Assembly (NCBI RefSeq): GCF_964340395.1
Contig: NC_135570.1
Coordinates: forward strand, 2,540,001-2,604,000
From: Glandiceps talaboti
Lineage: Eukaryota > Hemichordata > Enteropneusta > Spengelidae
DNA length: 64,000 bases
Direction of reading: 5' to 3'
The translations under genes and the position numbers were made by a program. How positions within the stretch are numbered: position 1 is the first letter of the stretch; the number at the start of each line of letters is the position of its first letter. Under the pieces are notes generated by a model. It searched no databases. It saw nothing but the letters and a program-made list of their open reading frames with translations, and had not been told where the DNA came from. Below are positions 61,556 to 64,000 of the stretch, piece by piece.

Positions 61556-64000
61556 TGGTGTTGTATGAACATAGCTCAGTGGGAATATTGAAAAGTTGAC
61601 AAAAGATTGAAAAATCAAACTAGTCACTGAAATTAAGTGAGGTAATTTAGTGTTCAGTAAATTATAATTTGTTACCCCCCCCCTCCCCCACCGACACTTG
61701 TATGTGCATGTCTAAAAAGTGAAAGAGCATTCACTCTCCATTCACTTTATTTATTTATTTATTTGTTATACCATTATGATATCATAACTTATTATGTGGG
61801 GCAGATGTCATTTGCTTGTTCATGATTGGCTCTACAGTTGTCTTCACTGAAGTAGGGAGAGTTATTTTTGTGTTTCTCTAAGGATCTGCAGACTGCATGG
61901 GCTGGACAAACACGAACAAAAAAAATAGAGACTGACTCGAGGGTATTTAAGTGATGCGTGCGCTGACCAGAAATAATTCTTTCTCTTTTTTTGACCCAAG
62001 TCAAATATTTCCTACAGCATTTTATCATATTACTAATTTAGTAAGTTGTGGAAAGTAAAATTACTACTTTGATTCCACAGGAAATTAGCAAAATTCAATT
62101 TGAACCAAAAATTCAAATATTTATTTATAAGAGCATATCACATTGATAATTTATATCATTAGAAATACTGAATCTCATTCACTATTGACAGACTTGGTGA
62201 AGAGAGCTATGTTTGGCTACATTGTAACTATCATTAGGTCTACATGTGATGACTTTGATTGACAGTATTGTTATTGAACTTGACCAAATTCACCCTATGG
62301 TTCTAATTCCTTGGTCATTAAGTTCAAGTGTCTCCATAAATCACATATCTCATAAAAATGAACAGAGTTTAATATTTCACCTATTCACAATTAACTATTG
62401 AACAAGACATAAATTGACCTTGAAATCCACCCAGTAAAACCAACATATCAACACTACTGGGGAACTGTACACATCTAATTGCTACTTGTTTTAAAACTTG
62501 ACATTTGATGAGTAGATAACCTTGAACCTTCTTTCCTAGCCATGTATTATCCCAGTACAAACAGTAACTTGACAACGATGTTGTTAGCTACTGTCTACAA
62601 AGTGATTACCATAGCCCATGTTTATTTTTACAGTTGAACACATAGACTTGGAACTAATACAGCCACATTTAGCCTAGCTGTCATAGTAACACTGCCATCT
62701 ACAGAATTTCTTGGGAAGACAAATCAGAACTAGAGCATGTTGCTAGTAACTGACCACAAAGTCGATCATAACTATTTGCAATAGCCTCAATTCTTTTAAC
62801 AGTTAATACACACAGACTTAAAGCGGAGTGTCGGGTATAAAAGGCCCCCTGACTATAAAGTCGGCTTTTAGCTGGTCTACACTAGCAAGTACAGAATTTA
62901 AGGAAGGCAAATAAAATCTGAATGAAATCATGTTGTTAACAATTTACTGACAACAAAGTCATTACCATGTTTATAATGACCCACATTCTTTTTTATATAT
63001 AGTTTGCACACTTTGACCAGCTATTACTTAATTGAAATATTGGCCGGAAATTCTTACTATGTTTTAAATCTACCCACTGTGTATGATGATGTCATTTGCA
63101 TCACTACACGATCCAAATCAATGTGGCAAAAATTCAATACATTTTCACATGAGAATTTATGAAGGAGCTCTTAACTTTGTTGAGTTCCCATAATGCTTCA
63201 CTCCAGTGTATAGCAGGACTCTTCTATAGCCAGATTTGTCAATTTTTAAAATGCTATTTTGTATTTTGGGAGGTAAAGATGAAATCAGCCTTGCTTTATT
63301 CCTTATTCAAGAAAAATGTCAGTGAATGCAAGAATATTATCTTTAGGTTATGAAGTACATAACAGTTATTCATATCTGACACCTTGCTTTCCTGCACAGT
63401 TAATTAACATCCTACTGAGACTATAGGCCATTGCAGTATGCAAACAGGAAATTGAGAATACAACACCCTCACTCAAATTGGGGGTATCATCACCTCATAG
63501 TACCGTTCTGAGCTTTGTCCCTTGGTATTCTGTAGAAGTGTAAATCAGGGATGTTTTTCCTATTGTTCAGACACTGGGGAAAGCATCAGAGCTCTATGAT
63601 TAACCAAGTAACCTATACCATGTATACCCCCAAGGTACACACTGACAGGAAGTAGAGCGCCACCATAGCAAATTTTGGAAAGGCCTATTAACACAATGAA
63701 AGACGTCAAATTCTCCTTTAATGATAAAATCATCACCTTTAATTGAGCCATTGTACAAACTGTAAAGAAACACAATTTGCAACATCCTACAGTAATTTAT
63801 TTGATGATTTAATTATTCGTACTTTATTTTCTATATCTACTTATTGTCGCTCTCTATCGTTGAATAAATTATAACTATGTAGGTGTATTTTGACGTTGCA
63901 GTCAGACTCTACTAACTCAAGCTGTTATCAGTCTATTTAATATTGCATTGTTGTGTTGCATTGATAGCTATTATCATACCTCCTAGACTTCGAAACCAAC

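Noticed and set aside
63980-64000. PDE5 exon cut by the right edge (LVSKSR)
   Set aside because: Only 21 bases are visible; too little to call, so kept only as a hint.

Overview
The window looks like nuclear DNA from an intron-rich, AT-rich animal, most likely a marine invertebrate. Genes are split by GT-AG introns, and non-coding DNA is full of microsatellites, minisatellites, tRNA-derived SINEs and small inverted-repeat elements. Both genes match their vertebrate counterparts almost exon for exon. That would suit a deuterostome such as a hemichordate, echinoderm or lancelet, but a lophotrochozoan cannot be excluded from the sequence alone.

Layout: (1) 1-3059 is 5' flank of the first gene, with no recognised promoter. 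(2) 3060-14525 (+) is a complete SPARC/osteonectin coding sequence in five coding exons (299 codons), followed by a 3' UTR exon reaching poly(A) signals near 16.04 and 16.45 kb. Its first intron is 8.8 kb and holds a pentanucleotide satellite, small hairpin elements and a 34-bp perfect palindrome. (3) 16.5-22.9 kb is the convergent 3' region, rich in tandem repeats. (4) 22944-35941 (-) carries 17 consecutive exons (643 residues) of a PDE5-type cGMP phosphodiesterase, from the middle of GAF-A through GAF-B and the catalytic domain to the stop. Every exon junction keeps frame. The metal-binding residues and invariant glutamine all sit at one constant offset from the human PDE5A numbering I recall. 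(5) 36-64 kb has no convincing exon. It is either upstream PDE5 intron or intergenic DNA, and holds two SINEs, at least five kinds of inverted-repeat element and several minisatellites.

The two genes run tail to tail. One encodes a secreted calcium-binding matrix protein and the other an intracellular cGMP hydrolase; nothing in the sequence suggests they act together.

I found no new multigene system. The unusual material is in the repeats: a fold-back family with three copies, a TIR family with two copies, a TA-flanked element with perfect 14-bp ends, a loopless palindrome flanked by 7-bp direct repeats, an 11-bp minisatellite with a 176-bp higher-order period, and a LINE 3' end lying next to a PDE5 splice donor.
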